A program made the translations under genes and the position numbers. A stretch of DNA of 24,449 nt from Anaerolineales bacterium. Its GTDB lineage: Bacteria; Chloroflexota; Anaerolineae; 4572-78; J111. Below the pieces are notes generated by a model. It made no database searches and was not told where the DNA came from. It saw only the letters and a list, made by a program, of their open reading frames with translations. Of this stretch, positions 23,003 to 24,449 are shown piece by piece. Position 1 is the stretch's first letter; each line of letters begins with the position of its first letter. The stretch lies in assembly GCA_012032575.1 (NCBI GenBank), contig JAAUSP010000034.1:1-24449 (forward strand). The letters run 5' to 3'.

Positions 23003-24449
23003 ATGAAAAAATTAAATCGGGTGTTGATTATCGGTCTTGATGGGGCCACCTGGGATGTGTTAGCCCCCTGGCTTGATGATGGGACTCTGCCGCATCTGGC
23101 CCGGCTGCGTCAAAATGGCTGTTGGGGCGAGTTGTTGTCTACAATCCCTCCGCTGACTGCGCCGGCCTGGAGTACCTTTGCCACCGGCAAAAATCCTGGC
23201 AAGCATGGGGTATTTCACTTTGTACAAGCCGACAATCCGGGTAATGGTGCTAATGGCAAACCATTGATTGTAGACAATCGCAGTATCAAAGCGACCACAT
23301 TATGGGATATTTTAGGTCATCATGGCCGCCAGGTTGGCCTGGTCAATATTCCTATGACCTACCCTCCCCGTCCGGTTAACGGCTTCATGATTGCCTGTTT
23401 TCTAACCCCCCCCAATGCACCTTTTTTCACTTACCCGCATGAACTTTCCATGCAACTTACCGATTACCAGATAGACTTGGATCGTTTCATTTTTCATAAA
23501 CCATTTGCTCGCGACTCCGAGGAACCCCCCAACGTGGCCCCCAGTTTGGAGTTGATGCAAGAATTTGATGATATGGAAGAAAAACGGGCCAGAACCGCAC
23601 TGAAGTTAATGAAAACGGAACCTTGGGATATGTTCATGGTTGTTTTTACAGCTACCGACCGCATGGGACATTATCTCTGGCCCTACCATCGTCTGGTTGA
23701 CTCGGATGGTTCGCCCGAATGGCAAGAACTTCATCAAGCAGTGCGGCAATTTTACATCAAGCTTGATGAAGCAGTCGGGGCAATGGTCCAAGAAGCCGGC
23801 GATGAAACTACCGTTGTAGTAATGTCAGATCATGGCATGGGCTGGAACCACTCAAAGTTGGTCTATTGGAATCTTTGGTTACACCAAAAAGGTTTGCTTT
23901 CTACTCAAGGAAGCGTGACCAATCCCGATGGTTGGCTTATGCGTCTCAAATTACCTCGTAATCGGATTGCCCAAGTGGCCCGTGAGGTGATGCCAGCGTC
24001 TCTTAGAAAGAAAGTCATCCGTCAGGTTAAAACAAGCCGCAGTCTCACCTTCAACCCGGCCCAAACCCAGGCTTATTATAAGACGATTTATCAGAGTGTG
24101 GGGGGAATTTACATCAATCTCAAAGGCGAAGCCAAAGAACGCCTGCGTGATGAGCTAATAGAAGCGGTCAAAGGAGTAGTTGATCCTGGCACCGGACAGC
24201 CGGTGGTACAGGGGGTTTACCGCGGGCCGGATTGTTATCATGGCCCTTATGCCAATAATGTGCCCGATATTGTGCTGGTAATGGATCGGCGCTATGCCGG
24301 GGACGGTAAACTCAGTTATTACAGCTCAATCGTTACCGATCTACCGGCTAATGAGAGACGGGATCCCGGCGGGCATAAGATGGAAGGCATATTTATAGCC
24401 AAAGGGCCGGATATCGAGGCTATCTCCCAGGGTTTACCCCATTTAAACA
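23003..24449 (+). CDS. Alkaline-phosphatase-superfamily phosphodiesterase (3' partial)
   Basis: Type I phosphodiesterase/nucleotide pyrophosphatase-like enzyme; 482 codons are visible and the frame is still open at the window end. It begins KKLNRVLIIGLDGATWD, with the first metal Asp. The likely nucleophile is Thr52 (PPLTAPAWSTF), and metal ligands follow: Asp219 and His223 (DRMGHYLW), Asp276 and His277 (SDHGMG) and His458 (GGHKMEG). The active site is therefore complete. No signal peptide is visible, so the domain appears cytoplasmic unless a C-terminal anchor follows. It starts 9 bp after the flippase stop and likely belongs to the same operon. Substrates in this superfamily include phosphodiesters, sulfates and phosphoglycerol donors; none can be chosen here. 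Confidence 0.88.
   Translation, partial: MKKLNRVLIIGLDGATWDVLAPWLDDGTLPHLARLRQNGCWGELLSTIPPLTAPAWSTFATGKNPGKHGVFHFVQADNPGNGANGKPLIVDNRSIKATTLWDILGHHGRQVGLVNIPMTYPPRPVNGFMIACFLTPPNAPFFTYPHELSMQLTDYQIDLDRFIFHKPFARDSEEPPNVAPSLELMQEFDDMEEKRARTALKLMKTEPWDMFMVVFTATDRMGHYLWPYHRLVDSDGSPEWQELHQAVRQFYIKLDEAVGAMVQEAGDETTVVVMSDHGMGWNHSKLVYWNLWLHQKGLLSTQGSVTNPDGWLMRLKLPRNRIAQVAREVMPASLRKKVIRQVKTSRSLTFNPAQTQAYYKTIYQSVGGIYINLKGEAKERLRDELIEAVKGVVDPGTGQPVVQGVYRGPDCYHGPYANNVPDIVLVMDRRYAGDGKLSYYSSIVTDLPANERRDPGGHKMEGIFIAKGPDIEAISQGLPHLN

Overview
The window looks like a chromosomal segment of an uncultured Chloroflexota bacterium, probably Anaerolineae-like. This is inferred from the Thr/Pro linkers (TPTATPT-type) that join membrane anchors to surface domains, the CarD/CdnL-type regulator, the gene style and the moderately high GC. 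No rRNA or tRNA gene was found. At least five single-base frame breaks lie in otherwise well-conserved genes, two of them in T6 runs where T7 restores the frame. This suggests consensus errors in a metagenome-type assembly, although real decay also occurs (an rlu-type pseudogene and a toxin fragment).

Region 1 (1-3132) holds a Hanks-type Ser/Thr kinase (5' truncated) and a PP2C phosphatase. Both are single-pass membrane proteins and both end in related extracytoplasmic domains. Region 2 (3133-7450) starts with a decayed pseudouridine synthase and a palindromic repeat. A likely operon follows: CarD-like regulator, small unknown protein, a GroEL paralogue with Asn at the ATPase Asp398 position and no GroES, pentapeptide-repeat protein, unknown beta-rich protein, and a winged-helix-like protein. 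Region 3 (7451-9313) has a 174-bp MITE-like palindromic element, an aldo/keto reductase (frame-broken), a GBBH-like/DUF971 protein and a terminator.

Region 4 (9314-12407) carries cysD and a fused cysN-cysC on the minus strand, making APS and PAPS from sulfate. Region 5 (12407-17088) has a lipoprotein polysaccharide deacetylase, a decayed antitoxin/PIN-toxin pair, and a minus-strand operon of a coiled-coil protein plus selB. Region 6 (17134-24449) is an exopolysaccharide-type locus: a Wzz-like chain-length protein fused to a degenerate GGDEF domain, a giant BcsB-like protein with two BcsB modules, a Wzx-like flippase, and an alkaline-phosphatase-superfamily phosphodiesterase cut by the window end.

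The most striking signal is a 19-bp sequence, ATTCAAACTAAATTCAAAC, present three times. Each copy contains two TTCAAAC heptamers 11 bp apart, followed after exactly 10 bp by a -10-like hexamer (TATAAT, TATAAT, TATGGT). One copy drives cysD-cysNC and two in tandem drive the Wzz-GGDEF/BcsB locus. This is the geometry of promoters activated by PhoB/OmpR-type response regulators. It suggests one regulator couples sulfate activation to surface-polysaccharide production.
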